From Moritella marina ATCC 15381 (GTDB taxonomy: Bacteria > Pseudomonadota > Gammaproteobacteria > Enterobacterales > Moritellaceae), in NCBI RefSeq assembly GCF_008931805.1, contig NZ_CP044399.1, forward strand, positions 3,955,370 through 4,019,369: a stretch of DNA of 64,000 bases. The letters run 5' to 3'. A program made the position numbers and the translations under genes. Position 1 is the stretch's first letter; every line of letters starts with the position of its first letter. The notes beneath the pieces are model-generated. The model had not been told where the DNA came from, did no database searches, and worked only from the letters and a program-made list of their open reading frames with translations. Shown one piece after another: positions 22,699-30,629 of the stretch.

Positions 22699-24117
22699 AT
22701 GGCTCATCCTTATAACAACAGCTCGGTAACCATGGCTATGCGTCAGTTAGTGGATGAGGCCGTGTTGGATATTACTGCTCATGATCGTGTAACGAGTGAT
22801 ATTAAATCGGCTTATATTAATGACTGGAAGCTGCAGGTCACAAGTTTATTAGCGGACATGCCATTGCCGCCAGGCTTAAGCAATGAGATACACTTATGTG
22901 AAACGGCTAGATTACTGAGCCCAATTAATTTTAGAAATAAAGTTGAAGGGATCCTCTGTAAGGTAAAAGTGGACTCGTCATTTTATGATACTGGCTTAAC
23001 TATTTATCAGCAAAATCGAACCATGTCGGATGATGTGTTCTTTGCGGTGTTTTTAGATAGTTGGCAACAAGCTATTGAATTGCAATTATATCAGTTACAA
23101 AGTGTGTTAATCGAAGAGCAACGTGAACAACTACTGATTGAACTTGCTGAACGTGAGGAAACTATAGAGCAATTAGAAGATGTCCTTGATAATGATTTAT
23201 TATGTAATGGCGAGCGTTTATGGGATTTAGCCAAAGGTAAGTTGACGCATCTGGATACTCAATTATTGCAACGTTATGCGACTAATTTACGTAAGAATAA
23301 AGAAGTAAAACAAATCGCCTCTGAACTTGGGCGTATGGCGCTGGCACACATTAACCCAGAAGAAACGCCTAACAGCTATGAAACTTGGGTGCTAGATAAC
23401 AGCTATCAAGACAATGTGCCAGATGACATGCAGGGCGTAACTTACAGTGATGAAATATCGCGTATGTTACAAACTGAAGCGGTTAATTTAACGTTTCCAG
23501 AATTGGAGATCATTTTCTATAAACGCTATCTTGAACGGCATTTGTTAACTTATCAGTATCAAGGTGCGTTGCAGCAGTATAAAAAAGTGACTCAGTATCG
23601 AGATATTACCGATGCGGATGAGCAGACTGGCGGGCCTTTTATTATCTGTGTTGATAGCTCAACCTCGATGCAAGGCTTTCCTGAACTGACGGCTAAATCG
23701 ATTTGTTATGCTCTGCTGCAAGTTGCCTTTCAACAAGATCGCCAATGCTACTTGATGATTTTTTCCAATGAGGTGGTTACTTTTCCCGTCACTAAAAGTA
23801 CCAGTTTATCAACTATGCTGACATTTTTATCATCGAGTTTTCGTGGGGGGACAAACCTACAACCTGTGATTGAAAAGTCCCTTGAACTGATGAGCTCTGC
23901 ACAATATAAAAATGCCGATACCTTGGTCATTTCTGATTTTATCGCGCAGAAATTACCAACCCATGTGGCTGATAAAGTCAGAGCGATTAAGACAAAGCAA
24001 AATCGTTATCACGCTATTTCATTATCGTCGCAAGGTAATCCGGAATTAATGAAAATATTTGATCATGTTTGGCGTTATTCAGCTGGTTTAACGGGACGTT
24101 TGAAGAAAGTAAAATAA
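22699..24117 (+). CDS. viaA: VWA-domain protein ViaA, partner of RavA
   Basis: ViaA has a helical N-terminal part and a C-terminal von Willebrand A domain and stimulates RavA. The 472 residues include the MIDAS metal site DSSTS (319-323) in FIICVDSSTSMQGF, preceded by a long helical segment rich in E, Q and L (about 130-165) likely to form a coiled coil. It follows ravA by 5 bases, and a parS site starts 5 bases after its stop. The presence of CadA (the LdcI homologue) in the same window fits the known RavA-LdcI contact, although this is inference. Confidence 0.94.
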   Translation: MAHPYNNSSVTMAMRQLVDEAVLDITAHDRVTSDIKSAYINDWKLQVTSLLADMPLPPGLSNEIHLCETARLLSPINFRNKVEGILCKVKVDSSFYDTGLTIYQQNRTMSDDVFFAVFLDSWQQAIELQLYQLQSVLIEEQREQLLIELAEREETIEQLEDVLDNDLLCNGERLWDLAKGKLTHLDTQLLQRYATNLRKNKEVKQIASELGRMALAHINPEETPNSYETWVLDNSYQDNVPDDMQGVTYSDEISRMLQTEAVNLTFPELEIIFYKRYLERHLLTYQYQGALQQYKKVTQYRDITDADEQTGGPFIICVDSSTSMQGFPELTAKSICYALLQVAFQQDRQCYLMIFSNEVVTFPVTKSTSLSTMLTFLSSSFRGGTNLQPVIEKSLELMSSAQYKNADTLVISDFIAQKLPTHVADKVRAIKTKQNRYHAISLSSQGNPELMKIFDHVWRYSAGLTGRLKKVK

Positions 24118-24121
24118 CCGA

Positions 24122-24137
24122 TGTTCCACGTGGAACA
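24122..24137 (+). promoter_or_regulatory. parS: parS site downstream of viaA
   Basis: TGTTCCACGTGGAACA, a perfect palindrome identical to the site at 20891. With the two upstream sites it brackets the ravA-viaA operon. Confidence 0.88.
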
Positions 24138-24176
24138 TCTATTTACGCTGTATTATGTGGATGGGTATTTGTTAAT

Positions 24177-24209
24177 AAAAAAGCCAGTATCAAGGATACT
24201 GGCTTTTTT
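24177..24209. terminator. Bidirectional terminator between viaA and glyS
   Basis: A perfect 15-bp stem (24177-24191 with 24195-24209) around loop AAG, with GCCAGTATC / GATACTGGC at its core and A/T runs on both ends. It can terminate viaA and the convergent glyQS operon. Confidence 0.94.
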
Positions 24210-24233
24210 GATCGTGTAATTTTAAATTAACAA

Positions 24234-24267
24234 TTACTTCTGTAGAACACGTTACTTCTGTAGAACA
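24234..24267. repeat. 18-bp tandem duplication at the glyS stop
   Basis: TTACTTCTGTAGAACA occurs at 24234-24249 and again at 24252-24267. On the minus strand it encodes the last glyS codons (V-L-Q-K-stop), so the gene's end has been copied once just after its stop codon. Confidence 0.85.
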
Positions 24268-26324
24268 GAGATATCAGCTACATTTAAGAATTGGTTACGC
24301 AGGGTATTAAGCAATGTTAAGCGGTTAATTTTAAGCGCTTCATCATCAGCCATTACCATGACGTTGTCGAAGAATGTATCTACCACATCACGCAGTTCAG
24401 ATAGTTCTGTTAGTGCTTGTTGATAATCACCAGCGGCAAATAATGGCGCAAGTAATTCAACTTTAGCCGCTACTGCAGAAGCTAATGCTTTTTCAGCATC
24501 TTCTTGCAGTAGTGAAGCATCAACTGTCGCGTTTAGTTCTCCTTCAAATTTAGCCAGGATATTACCAACACGTTTGTTTGCAGCTGCTAATGTTGCTGAA
24601 GCATCTAAACCACGGAAGTGATTTACCGCTTTAACACGCTTATCAAAATCAGCCGGTTTAGTTGGGCGACGAGCAAGTACTGCTTGGATAACATCAACGC
24701 TAATACCAGCATCTCTGTACCATGCAGGGAAACGACCAAGTACAAACGCAACAACATCCGTTGATACATTTTGGTTTGATAGTTTGTCACCGAATAATGC
24801 TTTCGCAGTATCAACTAAATCAACAAGATCGAGTGGTAAGTCTTTTTCGATAATGATACGTAGTGTACCAATCGCAGCACGACGAAGTGCAAACGGGTCT
24901 TTATCACCTTTAGGGATCTGACCAATACCGAAGATACCCACTAGCGTATCAAGTTTGTCTGCAAGTGCTACAGAGCAAGCAACCAATGATTCAGGTAAGC
25001 GGTCACCAGCATAACGAGGCATGTACTGCTCGTTAAGTGCAACAGCAACTTCTTCTGCTTCACCGTCGTTACGTGCATAGTGCATGCCCATAACACCTTG
25101 AACGTCAGGGAATTCTACAACCATGTCTGACATTAAGTCAGTTTTAGCTAATAGACCAGCGCGTTGTGCGTGCTCGGTATTTGCTGAAATTTTACCAGCA
25201 ATAGCGGCTGCTAAATCGGCAATACGTTGTGATTTTTCTTTTAATGTACCGAGCTGTTTTTGGAATAAAACTGTTTCTAGATCAGCAAGACGACTTTCTA
25301 ACGTACGTTTCTTATCTGTATTAAAGAAGAATTCAGCATCTGCTAAACGTGGACGAACAACTTTTTCGTTGCCTTCAATTACTTGTCGAACATCTTTACT
25401 GATGATGTTTGAAACAAAGATAAACTTAGGTAAAAGCTCGCCGTCAGTGCTTAACATTGGGAAGTACTTTTGGTTGTCTTTCATCGTGTAGATCAAAGCT
25501 TCCGCTGGTACGTCTAGGTAACGTTCTTCAAAGTTACCGACTAATGTTACTGGCCACTCTACGAGAGACGTTACTTCTTCAAGTAGGTCTTCTTCGATTT
25601 CAGCAACACCGCCGTGCTCGCTTGCAGCAGCAATAACTTGTTTACGGATAACGTCTTTACGACGCTCGTAATCAACCATTACCATGCCGTGATCTTCAAG
25701 CATATCAACATAGTTGTTAGCGTGTGGTAATTCAAAATCACCTTTACCTAGGAAACGGTGACCGCGAATAGTACGCGCTGCTTTAATACCTAAGATTTCG
25801 CCTGCAAGCGCTTCAGCACCAAATAACATGGTAATTGTATGCACTGGACGAATGAATTGAATCGGGCTAGCGCCCCAACGCATTGGCTTGCTAACAGGCA
25901 GTTTAGCTAAAGAGGTTGCAACCATGTCAGCAACGAGTGCTTGTGTCGGCTTACCTTTTACTTCAGATTTATGCAGTAACCATTCGCCTTTATCTGTTTT
26001 TACTCGGCCTGCTTGCTCAACAGTAATACCGTTGCCGCGTGCCCAACCTTGTGCTGCTTTCGTTGCGTTACCGTCAGCATCAAATGCAACAGAAACCGCA
26101 GGACCGCGTTTTTCAATGACTTTGTCAGCTTGTGCATCTGCAAGTGCTGTTACTGTTAATGCTAAACGACGTGGTGCTGCCATCCAGTTAACGTCAGCAA
26201 ATTCTAAACCGGCTTTTTCTAACTCAGCTTGGAAGTTTGCTGCAAATGCTTCAGCTAAAGTACGTAACGACTTTGGTGGTAGCTCTTCAGTACCAATCTC
26301 GATTAATAAATTTTCAGTTGCCAT
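24252..26324 (-). CDS. glyS: Glycyl-tRNA synthetase beta subunit
   Basis: The beta subunit of the alpha2-beta2 glycyl-tRNA synthetase, responsible mainly for tRNA recognition. The 690-residue protein begins with the conserved [17 protein letters not shown] and contains the HD-like domain and C-terminal anticodon-binding region typical of the family. It starts 8 bases after the glyQ stop, forming the usual glyQS operon. Confidence 0.97.
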   Translation of the reverse strand: MATENLLIEIGTEELPPKSLRTLAEAFAANFQAELEKAGLEFADVNWMAAPRRLALTVTALADAQADKVIEKRGPAVSVAFDADGNATKAAQGWARGNGITVEQAGRVKTDKGEWLLHKSEVKGKPTQALVADMVATSLAKLPVSKPMRWGASPIQFIRPVHTITMLFGAEALAGEILGIKAARTIRGHRFLGKGDFELPHANNYVDMLEDHGMVMVDYERRKDVIRKQVIAAASEHGGVAEIEEDLLEEVTSLVEWPVTLVGNFEERYLDVPAEALIYTMKDNQKYFPMLSTDGELLPKFIFVSNIISKDVRQVIEGNEKVVRPRLADAEFFFNTDKKRTLESRLADLETVLFQKQLGTLKEKSQRIADLAAAIAGKISANTEHAQRAGLLAKTDLMSDMVVEFPDVQGVMGMHYARNDGEAEEVAVALNEQYMPRYAGDRLPESLVACSVALADKLDTLVGIFGIGQIPKGDKDPFALRRAAIGTLRIIIEKDLPLDLVDLVDTAKALFGDKLSNQNVSTDVVAFVLGRFPAWYRDAGISVDVIQAVLARRPTKPADFDKRVKAVNHFRGLDASATLAAANKRVGNILAKFEGELNATVDASLLQEDAEKALASAVAAKVELLAPLFAAGDYQQALTELSELRDVVDTFFDNVMVMADDEALKINRLTLLNTLRNQFLNVADISVLQK

Positions 26325-26332
26325 GCTACTTC

Positions 26333-27244
26333 CTATTTGTCTTTTTTACATAACGGGAAGCCTAGCGCTTCACGAGATGCGTAATACGCTTCAGCAACAC
26401 CTTTAGAAAGGGTGCGAATACGTAAAATATAACGTTGACGCTCAGTCACTGAGATTGCGTGACGCGCATCTAGCATATTAAATGCATGGCCAGCATCAAG
26501 AATACGTTCGTATGCCGGTAGTGGTAGCGGCACTTCTAAATCGAGCAGTTTTTGTGCTTCTTTTTCACTTTCATCAAACAGTGTGAATAGGAAATCAACA
26601 TCAGCGTGTTCGAAGTTATAAGTTGATTGCTCAACTTCATTTTGATGGAAAATGTCACCGTATTTAACTGTGCCCAGCGGACCATCTGTCCATACTAGGT
26701 CGTATACACTGTCTACTTCTTGGATATACATCGCAAGACGTTCAAGACCGTAAGTCATCTCACCTGTAACTGGTGTACATTCAAGGCCACCAACTGCTTG
26801 GAAGTAAGTAAACTGTGATACTTCCATACCGTTTAGCCAGATTTCCCAACCTAAACCCCAGGCTCCTAATGTTGGGTTTTCCCAGTTATCTTCTACGAAG
26901 CGAATATCGTGAACCAATGGGTCAAGACCAACTTCTTTCAGTGAGTCCAAGTATAATTCTTGGATGTTCGCTGGAGAGGGTTTGATCACTACTTGGAACT
27001 GATAGTAGTGTTGTAAACGGTTTGGATTTTCACCATAACGGCCATCGGTAGGACGACGTGATGGTTGCACGTAAGCATAAGCCATTGGCTCTGGCCCTAA
27101 TGAACGTAAAAACGTCATCGGGTGAGAGGTGCCGGCACCTACTTCCATATCGAATGGTTGTACGATCGCACAACCTTGACGAGCCCAGTAATCCTGCAGT
27201 GCTAGGATCAGCCCTTGAAAAGTTTTAACGTTATAATTTGACAT
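26333..27244 (-). CDS. glyQ: Glycyl-tRNA synthetase alpha subunit
   Basis: The catalytic alpha subunit, a class II synthetase core that makes glycyl-adenylate. I start at ATG 27244 ([20 protein letters not shown]), which gives 303 residues, the E. coli length; a TTG at 27265 would add seven residues not seen in homologues. Conserved segments include [38 protein letters not shown] and [20 protein letters not shown]. Confidence 0.97.
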   Translation of the reverse strand: MSNYNVKTFQGLILALQDYWARQGCAIVQPFDMEVGAGTSHPMTFLRSLGPEPMAYAYVQPSRRPTDGRYGENPNRLQHYYQFQVVIKPSPANIQELYLDSLKEVGLDPLVHDIRFVEDNWENPTLGAWGLGWEIWLNGMEVSQFTYFQAVGGLECTPVTGEMTYGLERLAMYIQEVDSVYDLVWTDGPLGTVKYGDIFHQNEVEQSTYNFEHADVDFLFTLFDESEKEAQKLLDLEVPLPLPAYERILDAGHAFNMLDARHAISVTERQRYILRIRTLSKGVAEAYYASREALGFPLCKKDK

Positions 27245-27409
27245 GATATCTGCACAATAAAGCAAAGAAATAATAGCTAAAGTATACCTGCTGAGCAGAT
27301 ATGAATATAGGATAAATTACAAAATTTGACTTGGTTAGTGCGGTTTTTTCAGCTATTTGGGTTAGTGCTGTAATTTAAGGGGTAAAAATGGGTGAAGATG
27401 AGGTGAATA

Positions 27410-27436
27410 CGCGAATATATTATCTTTATATTCGCG
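27410..27436 (-). terminator. Hairpin after tusA
   Basis: CGCGAATATA (27410-27419) pairs with TATATTCGCG (27427-27436), a perfect 10-bp stem with a 7-base loop 13 bases past the tusA stop. No T-run follows on the tusA strand, so termination strength is uncertain. Confidence 0.5.
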
Positions 27437-27448
27437 CCTTAAAGCGGA

Positions 27449-27697
27449 CTAATTAACGCCTTTTTTAATCAAATATTGATACGGTAATTGCTCGGTTTGA
27501 CTTGCCACTAGCGTGTGATCCATAAACTGACAAAAGCTAGGAATGTCCCGTACCGTTGCTGGATCGTCGGCAATAATTAGTAATGTCTGGCCATCATCGA
27601 GTTTTCTTACTGTTTTTCGTACCATCATCACCGGTTCTGGACAGCGTAAACCGAGGGCATCTAGTTCATGTTCTGGATTCGAAAATAATGGGTTCAT
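27449..27697 (-). CDS. tusA: Sulfur carrier protein TusA
   Basis: TusA accepts persulfide sulfur from IscS and passes it on for 2-thiouridine synthesis in tRNA and for molybdenum cofactor work. The 82 residues contain [20 protein letters not shown] with the active cysteine in the CPEP motif and [15 protein letters not shown]. Its tRNA-thiolation role acts on the same wobble uridines as MnmEG. Confidence 0.96.
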   Translation of the reverse strand: MNPLFSNPEHELDALGLRCPEPVMMVRKTVRKLDDGQTLLIIADDPATVRDIPSFCQFMDHTLVASQTEQLPYQYLIKKGVN

Positions 27698-27851
27698 CTG
27701 GCTTTCTCTATGTGGTCAATATATGTAAATAGACTAATATTAATGAGTAGCGGTAATTATATATTGGACAATCACCATTATGTTGTTAAATTGTTAATAA
27801 TCGCGTGATACTTATCTTGCGCCGTTAAGTAACCATCAACAAGGAGTGTGT

Positions 27852-28076
27852 ATGTTACTACAAGCCAGTGGCAGACTAAAAGTATATTCTTCAATCGCGT
27901 TTTTTTCTTTACTAATCATGCTTATGGAGATCCCTATTGCCGATACCGGTACTTGGCTCGGGGTATTAAGTATTGTTGGAATCGCTGTTTGGGTTGAATT
28001 AAGTGATTATTTTGTCGAAGGAGATAATCCTGAAAATAAAGCCGAAAAAACGGAACACAAAGACGATACTAAATAA
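27852..28076 (+). CDS. Small membrane protein, unknown function
   Basis: A 74-residue protein I do not recognise. I start at ATG 27852, which has a full AAGGAG ribosome-binding site at 27841-27846; an in-frame GTG at 27846 overlaps that site and is unlikely. Two hydrophobic segments (about residues 12-27 and 33-49) are followed by a charged, lysine- and glutamate-rich tail, suggesting a small inner-membrane protein with a cytoplasmic C-terminus. A hairpin terminator follows. It is divergent from tusA and upstream of the bacterioferritins with no obvious link. Confidence 0.75.
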   Translation: MLLQASGRLKVYSSIAFFSLLIMLMEIPIADTGTWLGVLSIVGIAVWVELSDYFVEGDNPENKAEKTEHKDDTK

Positions 28077-28091
28077 TAAATACGACATAAT

Positions 28092-28116
28092 AACAGGGGG
28101 TATATCACCCTCTGTT
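28092..28116 (+). terminator. Hairpin terminator after small membrane protein gene
   Basis: AACAGGGGGT (28092-28101) pairs with ACCCTCTGTT (28107-28116) with one G-T wobble and a 5-base loop. It lies 15 bases past the stop and is followed by a short T-rich stretch. Confidence 0.65.
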
Positions 28117-28219
28117 TACTCTTAGTGTCGTTATCCCGCCTGCAATATCTCATCTTGAAATGGTAAAACTGTAATTGTTATCTAAGCTTAACTCTACTAC
28201 CTGTATATTGGAGTTTATT

Positions 28220-28693
28220 ATGAAAGGTAACACTCAGGTTATCGCTAGCTTAAATGGCTTATTACACAATGAGCTAGCAGCGATAGACCAATATTTTACA
28301 CATTCTCGTATGTATCAAGATTGGGGTTTAGAAAAGCTCTACCAACAAATGAATCATGAAATGGAAGAAGAGATAACGCATGCTGATGCGTTGATCAAAC
28401 GTATTTTATTTCTTGAAGGCACCCCTAATTTAAAAGATCGCCGTGATTTACTCATTGGTGATGATGTTCCTAGCATGCTCAAAAATGACTTGGTACTGGA
28501 AATGGAAGTTGTCGCAGCCATCAGAGCGAGTATTAAATTATGTGAAGATGAAGGCGACTATCAAACTCGGCAGGTGTTACTGCCTCTACTTGCTGATACC
28601 GAAGAAGACCATGTTTATTGGTTAGAGCAGCAATTAGGTTTGATCCAAAAAATTAGTTTAGCGAACTATATCCAATCTCATATCGGTGTTTAA
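28220..28693 (+). CDS. bfr: Bacterioferritin subunit, ferroxidase-type, lacking haem methionine
   Basis: A 157-residue bacterioferritin subunit; 24 such subunits form an iron-storage shell. I start at ATG 28220 with TGGAG 6 bases upstream, matching the family N-terminus MKG; an open frame upstream adds 15 unrelated residues. Ferroxidase ligands are present: E18, E51, H54, E94 and, after a one-residue shift, E128 and H131. Residue 52, the methionine that ligates haem between subunits in E. coli Bfr, is isoleucine. So this subunit should oxidise iron but not bind the bridging haem by itself. The next gene has the opposite pattern. Confidence 0.94.
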   Translation: MKGNTQVIASLNGLLHNELAAIDQYFTHSRMYQDWGLEKLYQQMNHEMEEEITHADALIKRILFLEGTPNLKDRRDLLIGDDVPSMLKNDLVLEMEVVAAIRASIKLCEDEGDYQTRQVLLPLLADTEEDHVYWLEQQLGLIQKISLANYIQSHIGV

Positions 28694-28716
28694 CCGATTA
28701 ATATTCGGGGTTACTT

Positions 28717-29181
28717 ATGCAAGGCAATAACCAAATTATAGTGCTACTCAATAAAGCGTTAGGCTGTAAATTAGTGGCGATTAATCAGTACTTTTTACAT
28801 GCGCGCATGTATCGGAATTGGGGGCTCGTACAACTTGATAAAGCCGATTACAAACAGTCTATTTTGAAAATGAAGCAAGCCGATAAATTTATAAATCGGA
28901 TCTTATTTTTACAGGGATTACCTAATTTACAAGATTTAGGACGTTTGGCTATTGGTGAAGATACGCCGGAAATGCTGCACCTTAATATGGAATTAGAACT
29001 GAGTATCCGCGTGGTGTTACAAACCTTGATTGCTGAATGTGAAAACAGTCAGGATTACATTAGTCGTGATATAGCGGCGGAAATTTTAGAAGAAGTTGAA
29101 GAGCAAATCGATTGGGTTGAAAGCCAAGAGTATCTTATCCGCCATGCAGGATTAGATAATTACTTACAGTCGCAAATGTAG
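28717..29181 (+). CDS. bfr: Bacterioferritin subunit, haem-binding type, lacking ferroxidase ligands
   Basis: A 154-residue bacterioferritin paralogue 23 bases downstream of the first. It keeps the haem-ligating M52 and E94, but five of the six ferroxidase ligands are changed: E18 to K, E51 to K, H54 to Q, E127 to V and H130 to Q. The fold-defining residues otherwise match (INQYFLHARMY, INRILFLQGLPNLQDL, YISRDIAAEILEEVEEQIDW). It should bind haem but not oxidise iron, so it most likely co-assembles with the first subunit, as reported for two-subunit Bfr in Pseudomonas and Neisseria. Convergent with bfd. Confidence 0.94.
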   Translation: MQGNNQIIVLLNKALGCKLVAINQYFLHARMYRNWGLVQLDKADYKQSILKMKQADKFINRILFLQGLPNLQDLGRLAIGEDTPEMLHLNMELELSIRVVLQTLIAECENSQDYISRDIAAEILEEVEEQIDWVESQEYLIRHAGLDNYLQSQM

Positions 29182-29205
29182 CATTAAACGAGTTAGCTAG
29201 AATCG

Positions 29206-29400
29206 TTAGGCGACCAGTGGCTGTTGTTGTGCTTGTTTAATTAAGGTCTGATTTAAGATTTTTTTTGCACATTGACAGCATTTTCCACACTGACTACCAA
29301 TACCCAGTTCAGTGCTTAATGTTTTCATACTTGTAGCACCTTCATCGATACTTTTTATTAACTGCTTATCGGTAATACCGTGACAAATACATACGTACAT
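29206..29400 (-). CDS. bfd: Bacterioferritin-associated ferredoxin Bfd
   Basis: Bfd is a [2Fe-2S] protein that docks at the Bfr haem and passes electrons in to release stored iron as Fe(II). The 64-residue sequence has the CxC-X31-CxxC cluster motif: C4, C6, C38 and C41. It converges on the bacterioferritin genes, and a Fur box lies 44-58 bases upstream of its start, consistent with induction when iron is scarce. Confidence 0.95.
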   Translation of the reverse strand: MYVCICHGITDKQLIKSIDEGATSMKTLSTELGIGSQCGKCCQCAKKILNQTLIKQAQQQPLVA

Positions 29401-29443
29401 AAATTATTGTTCCGAGCTGAATTTATGTTGATGTTAATATGAA

Positions 29444-29458
29444 TGAGAATGATTATCA
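29444..29458 (-). promoter_or_regulatory. Fur box upstream of bfd
   Basis: TGAGAAT-G-ATTATCA matches the 7-1-7 Fur consensus TGATAAT-N-ATTATCA at 13 of 14 defined positions. It lies in the 63-base gap between the GlxA-type regulator and bfd, where the bfd promoter must be. Confidence 0.8.
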
Positions 29459-29463
29459 AGCCA

Positions 29464-30441
29464 CTATGAGGCGAAAACTTTGGCCTTTACCATGTCTCGA
29501 TATTGTTTTGGAGCCATATCAAAGTGTTGCTCGAATTTTTTTTTGAAATAATATGCATCACGAAAACCAACCTGTTCGGAAACGTCACACATGGTGAGAC
29601 CAAAATCGCGTAATAGTACTTGTGCTGTCTCGAGTCTGAGGGTTAACAAAAACTGATTGGGCGTTTGTCCGACTTGTTCTTTGAAGCGGCGATTGAAAGT
29701 GCGTAAGGGGAGTTGGCAAACATCAGCAATCATTTGATTGGTGATCACTTTTGCCATATTACGTTGCATCCAATCTTGTGCGAGCGCAATGGATTCATCG
29801 AATTGCACTTGACCACCAATTTGATAGAAAGGCTGTTGCTCCGAGCGTGATATTTCATGGGAAAAGTGGTTTTCAATCACGTTGGCGATCTTTCTGCCAA
29901 ACATCTCATTGATTAAAAACAACATCATTTCTGATTGTGAGTTAATACTCCCCGCACAATATAAACCGTTGGCGGCGGTAATCGACGCCTGGCGATTAAG
30001 TGTGACTTGTGGGTAGTGTTGGCTAAATTGCTCGTAAAAATACCAATGTGTGGTGGCGGGTAAGCCATCGAGTAAACCTGCTTCAGCTAACCAGCAAACA
30101 CCTGTGCCTGTAGAAAGTATTTTTGCACCTTGGTTATATTGCTGATGTAACCAAGGAATGACTTCAGGGTACTTAATTATTGATACTAAAGGGTTTCCCC
30201 ACATAGGTGGGAGAATGATGAGGTCAAATTTGTGTTCACATTCAAAGGTTAAATCGGGTTGTAAGCGTAACCCTGCTGTGAGCGGTTTGGCTGCTAAACT
30301 GGTCGAGATTAATTTTATTTCCAACGGATCTTGATGTTGAGTTTTTCGGTCTCGTAAGCGTGATGCACCAGAGAGCATTTCTGCGGCTAAAGAGATGCCC
30401 GTAACTAACGCTTTATCATAAAGTACAAATCCAATTTTCAC
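29464..30441 (-). CDS. GlxA-type AraC family transcriptional regulator
   Basis: A 325-residue regulator with an N-terminal DJ-1/PfpI-like (class I amidotransferase-like) domain (FVLYDKALVTGISLAAEML through CAGSINSQSEMMLFLINEMFG) and a C-terminal AraC helix-turn-helix pair from about residue 215 (ITNQMIADVCQLPLRTFNRRF, then VSEQVGFRDAYYFKKKFEQH). The domain pairing is that of GlxA, FtrA and GbdR regulators, which respond to small metabolites. The nucleophile position reads GTGVCWLAEAG, so a cysteine is present. It is divergent from the ketoacyl synthase gene, which it may control; no operator is evident. Confidence 0.88.
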   Translation of the reverse strand: MKIGFVLYDKALVTGISLAAEMLSGASRLRDRKTQHQDPLEIKLISTSLAAKPLTAGLRLQPDLTFECEHKFDLIILPPMWGNPLVSIIKYPEVIPWLHQQYNQGAKILSTGTGVCWLAEAGLLDGLPATTHWYFYEQFSQHYPQVTLNRQASITAANGLYCAGSINSQSEMMLFLINEMFGRKIANVIENHFSHEISRSEQQPFYQIGGQVQFDESIALAQDWMQRNMAKVITNQMIADVCQLPLRTFNRRFKEQVGQTPNQFLLTLRLETAQVLLRDFGLTMCDVSEQVGFRDAYYFKKKFEQHFDMAPKQYRDMVKAKVFAS

Positions 30442-30629
30442 AGCAAGCTCCGATGCGATAACAATCTAAATTTAGACTATCTATTTTTTATGGTTCAGTG
30501 CCTTGCTTTTATAGACTAAAAACTAGGGTGGCACAAATGTCATGGTAAATGGCACACTTGAAAGTGTATTGTTAGTATAACTTGCTAGACTAGCTAGCAA
30601 TAGCTTAGATTCGAATGAGATGTAATAAA

